Source: Chloroflexota bacterium (GTDB lineage: Bacteria; Chloroflexota; UBA6077). From it: DNA of 5,074 nt. The notes beneath the pieces are model-generated. The model was not told the origin of the DNA and made no database searches. It saw only the letters and a program-made list of their open reading frames with translations. The translations under genes and the position numbers were made by a program. The stretch lies in assembly GCA_021788565.1 (NCBI GenBank), contig JAJYKO010000517.1:1-5074 (forward strand). Reading direction: 5' to 3'. Each line of letters starts with the position of its first letter. Position 1 is the stretch's first letter. This document shows positions 1 to 5,074 of the stretch, one piece after another.

Positions 1-31
1 TTGATGCCCCTGCTCACATGATGTCGGAGTG

Positions 32-50
32 AGTCTGGCCTGCCCAGACT
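32..50. other. Small perfect hairpin upstream of the ferredoxin gene
   Basis: AGTCTGG (32-38) and CCAGACT (44-50) are exact reverse complements separated by the five-base loop CCTGC. The stem has 7 bp and no T-run follows, so it is a weak candidate for an intrinsic terminator. It may mark the end of an upstream transcript: one frame has a TGA at 30-32 that could be the stop of a gene starting outside the window. It could also be a leader structure of the gene at 90. A 7-bp stem can arise by chance, so confidence is low. Confidence 0.3.
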
Positions 51-76
51 AGCTTGGATGAACATCCATTAGTTAG

Positions 77-82
77 AAGGAG
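77..82 (+). promoter_or_regulatory. Shine-Dalgarno that fixes the ferredoxin gene start
   Basis: AAGGAG at 77-82, inside AGAAGGAGAT, lies 7 nt before the ATG at 90. An in-frame ATG at 54 would add 12 residues (MDEHPLVRRRSV), but it has no ribosome-binding sequence upstream, and the strong Shine-Dalgarno would then be inside the coding region. The ATG at 90 also gives the usual ferredoxin opening, with the first cluster cysteine at residue 8. Confidence 0.85.
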
Positions 83-89
83 ATCTGTG

Positions 90-809
90 ATGCTGATCGA
101 CGAGCAAGCCTGCAGCGGTTGCGGCGAATGCGTGCCGTACTGCACTGTGGGCGCGATTGCCCTGGGAGACGATGGCGTTGCCCGCGTGGACCTCGACGAG
201 TGCGTGGAGTGCGGGGCCTGCCTCAGGGCCGGTGTCTGCCCTACCGACGCGTTCTACCAGCAGCCGCTCGAAGGCACCAGGGCGCTGCGCGCTCAGTTCA
301 GCGATCCCCTGGGGGTGCATCCCAAGACGGGGATCCCTGGCCGCGGCACCGAGGAGATCAAGACCAACGACGTGACCGATAGGGTGAAGCCCGGCTACGC
401 GGGTATAGCCGTAGAGGTGGGCAGGCCCACCGTGGGCACGAGGCTGTCCGAGGTGGAGAAGATCGCCATGGCGCTCTCCAAGATCGGCGTGGAGCACGAG
501 CCGGCCAACCCCGTCACCTTCCTGATGACCGACCTGTCCACTGGCAAGATGCAGGACGAGGTGCTGGGCGAGAAGGTTCTCTCGGCCATCATTGAGTTCA
601 TCGTGCCCCAGGCCAAGGTGGTCGAAGTTCTGGATACGCTCAAGGCCATCGCTCCCGAGGTAGACACGGTCTTTAGCGTGGACCTGGCAGTGCGCTACGA
701 GCCGGACGGATCGGTTCCCATAGAGAAGATCGTCAGGGATGCCGGCTTCTATCTGGCGCCCAACGGCAAGACAAATATCGGCATGGTCACCCACGTGGCG
801 GCCAGGTAG
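90..809 (+). CDS. Dicluster 4Fe-4S ferredoxin-like protein with a C-terminal domain of unknown function
   Basis: This is a 239-residue protein. Residues 3-55 form a bacterial-type 2[4Fe-4S] ferredoxin domain. The first motif is C8-x2-C11-x2-C14-x3-C18, with Thr after the last cysteine instead of the usual Pro. The second is C38-x2-C41-x2-C44-x5-C50-P, which has a two-residue insertion relative to the standard x3 spacing. Such domains carry low-potential electrons, and no signal peptide or membrane segment is visible, so it is probably cytoplasmic. Residues 60-239 are not a domain I can name. They contain a Gly-rich stretch (PGRGTEEIKTNDVTDR, about residues 89-104), a GRPTVGTR segment, and a predicted alpha/beta region (about 160-225) that might be ACT- or ferredoxin-fold-like; that is only an inference. 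The next gene begins 12 nt after the stop, so the two are probably co-transcribed. The ferredoxin domain is certain from the cysteines; the physiological role is unknown. It could be an electron-transfer subunit or a redox-sensing regulator. Confidence 0.9.
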   Translation: MLIDEQACSGCGECVPYCTVGAIALGDDGVARVDLDECVECGACLRAGVCPTDAFYQQPLEGTRALRAQFSDPLGVHPKTGIPGRGTEEIKTNDVTDRVKPGYAGIAVEVGRPTVGTRLSEVEKIAMALSKIGVEHEPANPVTFLMTDLSTGKMQDEVLGEKVLSAIIEFIVPQAKVVEVLDTLKAIAPEVDTVFSVDLAVRYEPDGSVPIEKIVRDAGFYLAPNGKTNIGMVTHVAAR

Positions 810-821
810 GGGAGGACGAAG

Positions 822-1451
822 ATGACTCACACTAACCACCGCAGGGGCACTGTAGAGGATCTCTCCCGGGACTACGTCATCACGACGATGGCTTCCAAGG
901 GTGTCAATGTCCCCGGTACTGGCGAGAGGATGAAGAAGTTCTACGAGATCGTGATCAAGTACAACCCGGCGTTCCTGGGTGACGCTGCCAAGGGTAACCA
1001 GCTGACCTACGGCGTGAAGGCTATGCTAGAGAACTCCGACGACAAGACGATAGGCCATGCCGTCTTTCGGGATGCGGACACAGTGGCCGCGGTGATAAAG
1101 GACCTGCTGGACGCGGGCTTCGACCGGTCGGTAGTTGTGAGTGGACTGTTTGACCGCGTCAGAGAGTCGTGTAAGAAGGCCGGCATCGGCACCCCCCACA
1201 CCATAGAGTACTCCCTTGGCACCTGGGGCAAGACCGAGAGGCTGGCACCGATGGAAGAGCTCGAAGTGATGACGATGTGCGGTCACGCCCAGGTGCCCGG
1301 GACGCTGGTTCAACACATGGCCGAGCAGGTAAGGTCGGGGCGGCTCACAGCTGAGGACGCGGGGTTGAGGCTGGGGCACCAGTGCACCTGTGGGGTATTC
1401 AACGTGGCCCGCGCTGCCGAACTGGTCGCCGCCATGGCCGCGAGGAGCTAA
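822..1451 (+). CDS. Protein of unknown function with MCGH and HQCTCG cysteine/histidine motifs
   Basis: This is a 209-residue protein with no family name I can assign securely. The Shine-Dalgarno GGGGAGGA (809-816) overlaps the last base of the preceding stop codon and lies 5 nt before this ATG, which indicates an operon with, and possibly translational coupling to, the ferredoxin-like gene. There is no signal peptide or transmembrane segment, so it is predicted cytoplasmic. Residues 10-100 look alpha/beta with many charged residues, and residues 101-145 contain VVVSGLFDRVRESCKKAGIGTPH. The C-terminal part has M152-C153-G154-H155 and then H186-Q-C188-T-C190-G191-VFN. Three cysteines and two histidines in this arrangement suggest a metal or Fe-S site, but this is inferred from spacing alone. 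A fourth cysteine (C117) lies further upstream. Pairing with a dicluster ferredoxin makes a redox or metallocofactor role plausible. I have the impression that this two-gene pair recurs in anaerobes, but I cannot verify it here. Confidence 0.85.
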   Translation: MTHTNHRRGTVEDLSRDYVITTMASKGVNVPGTGERMKKFYEIVIKYNPAFLGDAAKGNQLTYGVKAMLENSDDKTIGHAVFRDADTVAAVIKDLLDAGFDRSVVVSGLFDRVRESCKKAGIGTPHTIEYSLGTWGKTERLAPMEELEVMTMCGHAQVPGTLVQHMAEQVRSGRLTAEDAGLRLGHQCTCGVFNVARAAELVAAMAARS

Positions 1452-1608
1452 ACAAGACCTGACCACCGCATTCTGATCCGTAAGAGGTGAGCGTTATGTA
1501 AACGTTTGCACTCGGCAGCTGTTCTTCGGCGATCCACGCAAGGCCTGTCCGACAACCGACAACCCCACGTTGGAACAACAGGACTAAGATCACTGAGAGG
1601 AAAACACG
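1452..1608 (+). other. 157-bp intergenic region between the redox pair and the TRAP operon
   Basis: No convincing gene lies here. It holds the LacI-type palindrome at 1497-1510, a Shine-Dalgarno-like AAGAGGTGA (1482-1490) followed directly by a start-stop ATGTAA (1496-1501), a tandem seven-base repeat GACAACC (1551-1557 and 1558-1564), and the dctP ribosome-binding site GAGAGG (1595-1600). I could not find a sigma-70-like promoter with both boxes well matched and suitably spaced. The length and the operator-like site suggest that the TRAP genes have their own regulated promoter, but readthrough from the upstream pair cannot be excluded because no T-tract terminator follows the stop at 1451. 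Confidence 0.55.
1497..1510. promoter_or_regulatory. Candidate LacI-family operator
   Basis: TGTAAACGTTTGCA is a 14-bp inverted repeat centred on CG (1503-1504). Its halves TGTAAAC and GTTTGCA are reverse complements except at one position. It fits at every position the cre-type consensus TGWAARCGYTWNCW known for CcpA, and it has the central CG typical of LacI-family operators. It lies 98 bp upstream of the dctP start, where a repressor or catabolite regulator of the transporter would bind. No LacI-family regulator gene is in the window, so the cognate protein is unknown. The assignment rests on sequence pattern and position only. Confidence 0.55.
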
Positions 1609-2739
1609 ATGTCGAAGCGTTTCCTGTCCTTCATCGGCCTGATCGCCTTTGTTGCCGTGGCTGCGACAATAGTTTCTGCCTGCGCAAGCTCGGCCGCTCC
1701 GGCCCCCACCGCGGCCCCTGCTCCCGCGGCAGCGGCACCGGCAGCAGCGCCCACGGCCGCCGCGGCTGCCAACTCCGCGGCTCCGGCGACGCAGTTCCCC
1801 AAGATGACCCTCAAGCTGGGCAACGCTGGTGTCACCGACATGTCTTACAACCAGGGATCCCTGAAGTTCGCCGAACTGGTGAAGCAGCGCACCGGCGGCG
1901 CAGTCGACATTCAGGTCTTCCCCAACAGCCAGCTCGGTAGCGAAAAGGATATGATCGAGCAGGTAAAGAGCGGCGTCATCAACTTCTCGATCACCAGCCC
2001 GACCTTCCTGGCTTCGTTCGACGGCTTCGGCCCGCTGGGAGTCCTCGGGATGCCCTACATCATCCCTGGCAACACCGACGAGGATCAGTACCCGGTCCTG
2101 ATCAAGCTGGCGCGAGGCCCCTTGTTCAAGGACGTCCTCGATAAGGCTGCCGCGCAAAGCAACCTACGCGTTCTGGACATGGGCTGGTGGTACGGGACCC
2201 GCAACTTGACGAACAACAAAAGGCCGGTCGTCCACCCAGCGGATATGAAGGGACTTAAGATCCGAGTGATGGATACCCCCCTTGCCAAGGTAGCCATGGC
2301 AGCGCTCGGGGCGCAGGTCACCCCCATGGCCGTCGCCGAGCTATACACCGCCATGCAGACGGGGGCAGTGGATGGCCAGGAGAATCCCAACAACACCATC
2401 TATACCAGCAAGTACTATGAGGTCCAGAAGTACCTTTCGACCACCGGTCACATGACAATGAACATCTTGCTCGATACCAATGAGAAGTGGTTCCAGAGCC
2501 TCTCGCCGGACCTGCAGAAGGTGCTCGTGCAGGCCGCCTACGACGCGGGCGACTACCAGAGCCAGCTCCAACTCAAGATGAATGCGCAGAACCTGCAGGA
2601 TCTGAAGAGCAAGGGAATGACAGTGACCGAGGTCAACAAGGCGGAGTTCGCCGACGCGACCAAGGACGCGTGGAAACAGTTCGAGTCGCTCTTCGGTCAG
2701 GGCTTCTACGAGAAGGTTAAGGCAGCCGCGGGCAACTAG
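1609..2739 (+). CDS. dctP: TRAP transporter substrate-binding lipoprotein, DctP family
   Basis: A 376-residue extracytoplasmic solute-binding protein that captures a ligand, usually a carboxylate, and delivers it to the TRAP membrane subunits. The N-terminus has K3-R4, a hydrophobic core (5-22) and the lipobox V22-S-A-C25, so it is predicted to be lipid-anchored through Cys25. Residues 26-61 are an almost pure Ala/Pro/Thr linker, which explains the very GC-rich DNA at about 1690-1790. The mature domain (about 64-376) shows TRAP-family hallmarks: GSEKDMIEQVKSG (110-122), PADMKGLKIRVMDTP (210-224) with R219 at the position that normally pairs with a substrate carboxylate, and TAMQTGAVDGQENP (247-260). 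R198 in WWYGTRN fits the second conserved arginine region. The length is normal once the linker is allowed for. GAGAGG (1595-1600) is a Shine-Dalgarno 8 nt before the ATG. The fused membrane gene lies 92 bp downstream. The substrate cannot be read from the sequence; lipid anchoring suggests a monoderm-like or Chloroflexota cell envelope. Confidence 0.95.
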   Translation: MSKRFLSFIGLIAFVAVAATIVSACASSAAPAPTAAPAPAAAAPAAAPTAAAAANSAAPATQFPKMTLKLGNAGVTDMSYNQGSLKFAELVKQRTGGAVDIQVFPNSQLGSEKDMIEQVKSGVINFSITSPTFLASFDGFGPLGVLGMPYIIPGNTDEDQYPVLIKLARGPLFKDVLDKAAAQSNLRVLDMGWWYGTRNLTNNKRPVVHPADMKGLKIRVMDTPLAKVAMAALGAQVTPMAVAELYTAMQTGAVDGQENPNNTIYTSKYYEVQKYLSTTGHMTMNILLDTNEKWFQSLSPDLQKVLVQAAYDAGDYQSQLQLKMNAQNLQDLKSKGMTVTEVNKAEFADATKDAWKQFESLFGQGFYEKVKAAAGN

Positions 2740-2747
2740 CGGCATCG

Positions 2748-2779
2748 AGGATGGAGTCGCCGAAAGGCGACTCCATCCT
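2748..2779 (+). promoter_or_regulatory. Strong GAAA-capped stem-loop between dctP and dctQM
   Basis: AGGATGGAGTCGCC (2748-2761) and GGCGACTCCATCCT (2766-2779) are perfect reverse complements, giving a 14-bp stem closed by C-G over the tetraloop GAAA (2762-2765), a GNRA-type and very stable loop. It begins 8 bp after the dctP stop. No T-run follows (next bases GTCAATCG), so a classical Rho-independent terminator is not supported. The likely role is an mRNA 3' stabiliser and/or partial attenuator that leaves more transcript for the binding protein than for the membrane subunit, as intercistronic hairpins do in other binding-protein transporter operons. The structure is read directly; the role is inferred. 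Confidence 0.8.
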
Positions 2780-2831
2780 GTCAATCGTGCCGGCGCGGCA
2801 CCGCACAAGACGGCGATAGGGGGCTTCGGCA

Positions 2832-4769
2832 ATGACGGATGGGTTGTCGGGAGAGACGATGCCGGCTTTGAACGAGACAGCCGTGGAGGTATCGGCTGCC
2901 GCTGGATACCGGGCTGGTCCTACCGGCCCACTCATGGTGGGCTTTGGAAAGGCAGGGATGTGGCTAGAGCGAACCATCGAGGTGGCCGTCGTTGTTGTCC
3001 TCCTGGCTGAGTTAGCTGTCGTGTTCTCAAACGTTGTGATTCGCGCTCTGGTCGGCTCCAGTTATGACTGGGTGCAGGAGATTTCCGAGGTTTCACTGAT
3101 GTTCCTGACCTTCATGGGAGGAGCTCTGGCCTACCGGCGAGGAGCGCACATGCGGGTCCACGCTGGAATCAATGCCGTGCCCGAGGGCGCCCGTCCGTAT
3201 GTTCTGGCAGCTGTCGACACGCTCGTCTGCATAGTCGCGATATTTCTAGCTCAGCAGTCCATAGTCCTGCTGGCAGAAGCCGGGTCTCAGCTAACGATGT
3301 CCGGCCTGCCGATAGCGTGGGAGCGGGCTCCGGTAATCATCGGGATCCTGCTAATGGCGCTCTTCGCGTTTGGACAGCTCTTTTCCTATCCCCGCCGTGT
3401 GGCTATCCCGTCCACAGTCGCCGTTGTGCTCGCGGTGGGCCTCCTGTTTGCACTGACCCGAAACGCCATCCCCGCTGATCAGGCGCTCGTGATCACTTTG
3501 ATTCTGTTCGTGATCATGTTGGCGATGTCCGCTCCCATCGGCTTCGTCTTCGTAGTGATCAGCTTCCTCTATTTGGAGCAGACCAAGCTGGGAACGCTCA
3601 CCGCGATACCCCTTAAGATGGAGTACGGCACCTCAAGCTTCGTCCTGCTGGCTATCCCATTCTTTGTCCTGGCCGGCCTGGTCATGACGGAAGGGGGACT
3701 GGCCATCCCAATGTCAGATGCCATCGCCTGCTTGATCGGCCGGCTACGTGGCGGCTTGTTCCAGGTAATGGTCGTCACCATGTACGTCTTCTCGGGCATC
3801 TCGGGCTCGAAGGTCGCTGACATGGTGGCAGTGGGATCCAGTCTGAGCGCCATGCTCAAACGAGAAGGCTACCCCAAGGGAGAGACGGGCGCCGTGCTTG
3901 CATCGGCCGCTGCGATGGGGGAGACCGTCCCCCCTAGCATCGCCATGCTGGTGTTCAGCTCCGTCTCGACCGTCTCGGTGGCATCGCTCTTCATGGGGGG
4001 GCTGCTGCCTGCTGCCCTCATCGCGCTCGTTCTGATGGTTGCCATCTACTTCAGAGCTAGCAGACTGGGGATACATGGTGCACCTGCGATCGCGTGGAAG
4101 GAGGTCGCGAGGAGATGGGCAATAGCCATCCCCGCCTTCGCCATGCCGGTTATGCTGGTGGTGGGGATCCTCTCAGGGACCTCAACCCCCACGGAGGTTT
4201 CGACGTTCGCGGTGATCTATGGGTTCGTCATGGCGATCCTGGTGTACAGGAAGATGAATGGGAAATCCCTCTTGACGGCAGTGAGCGACGCCGCGATCAT
4301 GACCGGCAACATCTTGTTCGTCATCTCAGCGGCCACAGCCTTCTCCTGGGCGCTGACCTTCTTTCAAGTGCCCCAAAGACTCGGCGTGATGCTATCCGTG
4401 CTCAAGGGCGAACCGTGGCTGTTCATGCTAGCCTGTGCCATATTCATGATTTTCATGGGCGCCTTCCTGGAAGGTCTCCCAGCGATTCTGGTCCTCGGCC
4501 CGATCCTGCTCCCAATTGCGGTCCAGTTTGGGATCACCGAGCTCCAGATGGGCATGGTGATGATCATCGCCATGGGAATCGGCTTCTTCTCGCCTCCTGT
4601 CGGCATAGGCATCTACTTTGCATGCAATATAGCGCAGACCACCATGGAAGAGGCTATGAAGCCTATGATGTACTATCTGACGATCCTGATAGTCGGCCTC
4701 CTGTTGGTCGCCCTGATTCCGCAGGTGAGCCTGCTCTTGCCACACCTAGCCGGAATGAGCATCCAGTAG
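2832..4769 (+). CDS. dctQM: Fused TRAP transporter permease, DctQ-DctM
   Basis: A 645-residue integral membrane protein that joins the small (DctQ) and large (DctM) TRAP subunits; with the upstream lipoprotein it would form a complete secondary importer driven by an ion gradient, usually sodium. Residues 45-185 are the DctQ part, with four hydrophobic segments and the signature DWVQEISEV...GGALAYRRGAHMRV (79-109). Helix-rich sequence around 190-250 leads into DctM. DctM landmarks are FSGISGSKVADMVAVG (320-335), MGETVPPSIAMLVF (362-375), LFMGGLLPAAL (386-396), GTSTPTEVSTFAVIYG (449-464), GAFLEGLPAILVLGPILLPI (543-562) and FFSPPVGIGIYFA (585-597). Fused QM proteins are a known architecture. The ATG at 2832 has a weak AGGGGG (2818-2823) 8 nt upstream; the in-frame ATG at 2859, with GGGAG 5 nt before it, is a credible alternative that removes nine residues. 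The first 40 residues are unusually hydrophilic and poorly conserved in appearance. Confidence 0.95.
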   Translation: MTDGLSGETMPALNETAVEVSAAAGYRAGPTGPLMVGFGKAGMWLERTIEVAVVVVLLAELAVVFSNVVIRALVGSSYDWVQEISEVSLMFLTFMGGALAYRRGAHMRVHAGINAVPEGARPYVLAAVDTLVCIVAIFLAQQSIVLLAEAGSQLTMSGLPIAWERAPVIIGILLMALFAFGQLFSYPRRVAIPSTVAVVLAVGLLFALTRNAIPADQALVITLILFVIMLAMSAPIGFVFVVISFLYLEQTKLGTLTAIPLKMEYGTSSFVLLAIPFFVLAGLVMTEGGLAIPMSDAIACLIGRLRGGLFQVMVVTMYVFSGISGSKVADMVAVGSSLSAMLKREGYPKGETGAVLASAAAMGETVPPSIAMLVFSSVSTVSVASLFMGGLLPAALIALVLMVAIYFRASRLGIHGAPAIAWKEVARRWAIAIPAFAMPVMLVVGILSGTSTPTEVSTFAVIYGFVMAILVYRKMNGKSLLTAVSDAAIMTGNILFVISAATAFSWALTFFQVPQRLGVMLSVLKGEPWLFMLACAIFMIFMGAFLEGLPAILVLGPILLPIAVQFGITELQMGMVMIIAMGIGFFSPPVGIGIYFACNIAQTTMEEAMKPMMYYLTILIVGLLLVALIPQVSLLLPHLAGMSIQ

Positions 4770-4809
4770 CCGGAATCACTCGCCGATGAGTCGCTGAACC
4801 TCTCTGGCT

Positions 4810-5074
4810 CTAGCTCCACGGTTTCTTGCTCGAGTCCATCTGCTCAAGCTTCGCGACGCGCCTGCGGAACTCTTCGGACACGCTGAACCGGGCATTCAGA
4901 AAGGCATGCAGCAGGTCGAAGGCGAGCTTCGGCCCGATTATTTCGGCGCCGAGGCAAAGCACCTGCACGTTGTCGTGCTCGACGCACTGGTGGGCGGAGT
5001 ACACGTCGTGGCAGAGGGCGGCGCGGAGGCCCGGGGTCTTGTTAACGGCGATAGAAGCCCCGACCCCAGTGCCG
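4810..5074 (-). CDS. rpiB: Ribose-5-phosphate isomerase B family protein (RpiB/LacAB), 3' part only
   Basis: The minus strand encodes the C-terminal 87 residues of an RpiB/LacAB-family sugar-phosphate isomerase, which interconverts ribose 5-phosphate and ribulose 5-phosphate in the pentose phosphate pathway; some relatives use other aldose phosphates. The visible part opens with GTGVGASIAVNKTPGLRAAL, matching the family block that follows the catalytic cysteine. The preceding codon is cut by the window end, but its last base is C, consistent with TGC. Next comes HDVYSAHQCVEHDNVQVLCL, whose EHDNVQVL carries the family's conserved active-site histidine, then GAEIIGPKLA and a basic tail RRRVAKL that usually contributes phosphate-binding arginines. 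The family is about 150 residues long, so roughly 60 N-terminal residues lie beyond 5074. A GTG at 5004 is an internal valine codon, not the start. The gene converges on dctQM, with stops 40 bp apart. Family membership is clear; RpiB versus a LacAB-like specificity is not decided. Confidence 0.92.
   Translation of the reverse strand, partial: GTGVGASIAVNKTPGLRAALCHDVYSAHQCVEHDNVQVLCLGAEIIGPKLAFDLLHAFLNARFSVSEEFRRRVAKLEQMDSSKKPWS

Noticed and set aside
3..32. Possible last codons of an upstream gene ending in ...DAPAHMMSE with a TGA stop at 30-32
   Set aside because: Nine codons are too few to recognise a family, and another frame is also open up to a stop at 48-50, so no gene is called.
54..89. 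N-terminal extension of the ferredoxin protein from the ATG at 54
   Set aside because: There is no ribosome-binding sequence before 54, whereas AAGGAG sits correctly before the ATG at 90.
69..839. Long minus-strand open frame opposite the ferredoxin gene
   Set aside because: It mirrors a GC-rich real gene, has no recognisable domain, and its His/Gly/Arg-rich composition is typical of antisense shadow frames.
1551..1564. Tandem GACAACC repeat before dctP
   Set aside because: Only two seven-base copies; easily chance, with no palindromic or regulatory pattern recognised.
1570..1590. TTGGAA and TAAGAT as -35/-10 boxes for dctP
   Set aside because: The spacing is only 9 bp, and a start site there would fall on the dctP ribosome-binding site.
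1690..1790. GCC/GCA/GCG-rich low-complexity stretch as a possible microsatellite or repeat element
   Set aside because: It is explained by the Ala/Pro lipoprotein linker; codons vary and there is no exact repeat unit.
1506..1940. Plus-strand open frame covering the intergenic region and the start of dctP
   Set aside because: It overlaps dctP in another frame, has no recognisable domain and has no good ribosome-binding site.
1399..2157. Minus-strand open frame rich in Arg/Gly/Cys across the start of dctP
   Set aside because: The composition comes from reading the Ala/Pro linker DNA backwards; the plus-strand dctP is unmistakable.
4747..4776. Direct repeat TAGCCGGAAT at 4747-4756 and 4767-4776, spanning the dctQM stop
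   Set aside because: Two ten-base copies 20 bp apart, partly coding, with no flanking structure; likely chance or a small local duplication with no visible role.
4778..4791. ACTC...GAGT inverted repeat between the convergent stops as a bidirectional terminator
   Set aside because: The stem is only 4 bp and there is no T-run on either side.

Overview
The window looks like bacterial chromosome, with GC around 60% and dense Shine-Dalgarno-led genes. The best taxonomic hint is the lipoprotein at 1609-2739: a lipobox cysteine followed by a long Ala/Pro/Thr linker, a style common in Chloroflexota. This is an inference from style; a high-GC Firmicute or another phylum is not excluded. Nothing indicates a phage, IS element, CRISPR array or RNA gene.

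Layout. Positions 1-89 are a short leader with a small hairpin (32-50) and possibly the last codons of an upstream gene. Positions 90-809 and 822-1451 are a tightly spaced two-gene unit. The first gene encodes a dicluster ferredoxin-like domain fused to about 180 residues of unknown function. The second encodes a 209-residue protein of unknown function with a conserved-looking Cys/His pattern (MCGH and HQCTCG). A 157-bp intergenic region (1452-1608) follows and holds a near-perfect palindrome, TGTAAACGTTTGCA, that fits the LacI/CcpA-type operator consensus. Next comes a complete TRAP transporter: the substrate-binding lipoprotein DctP (1609-2739), then a fused DctQ-DctM membrane protein (2832-4769). 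A perfect 14-bp stem capped by a GAAA tetraloop lies between them. At the right edge, convergent on the minus strand, is the 3' part of rpiB (ribose-5-phosphate isomerase B family), cut by the window end.

How the genes may work together. The TRAP genes form a self-sufficient ion-coupled importer, probably for an organic or sugar acid. The operator-like site upstream of dctP suggests control by a LacI-family regulator, and the hairpin after dctP could set a higher level of the binding protein than of the membrane subunit. The pentose-phosphate isomerase next door and the LacI-type site are compatible with a carbohydrate or sugar-acid locus, but rpiB is on the other strand and the link is circumstantial. 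The redox pair at 90-1451 is the least understood part. Its two genes are almost certainly co-transcribed and may act together; whether they relate to the transporter is unclear because of the 157-bp gap and the operator.
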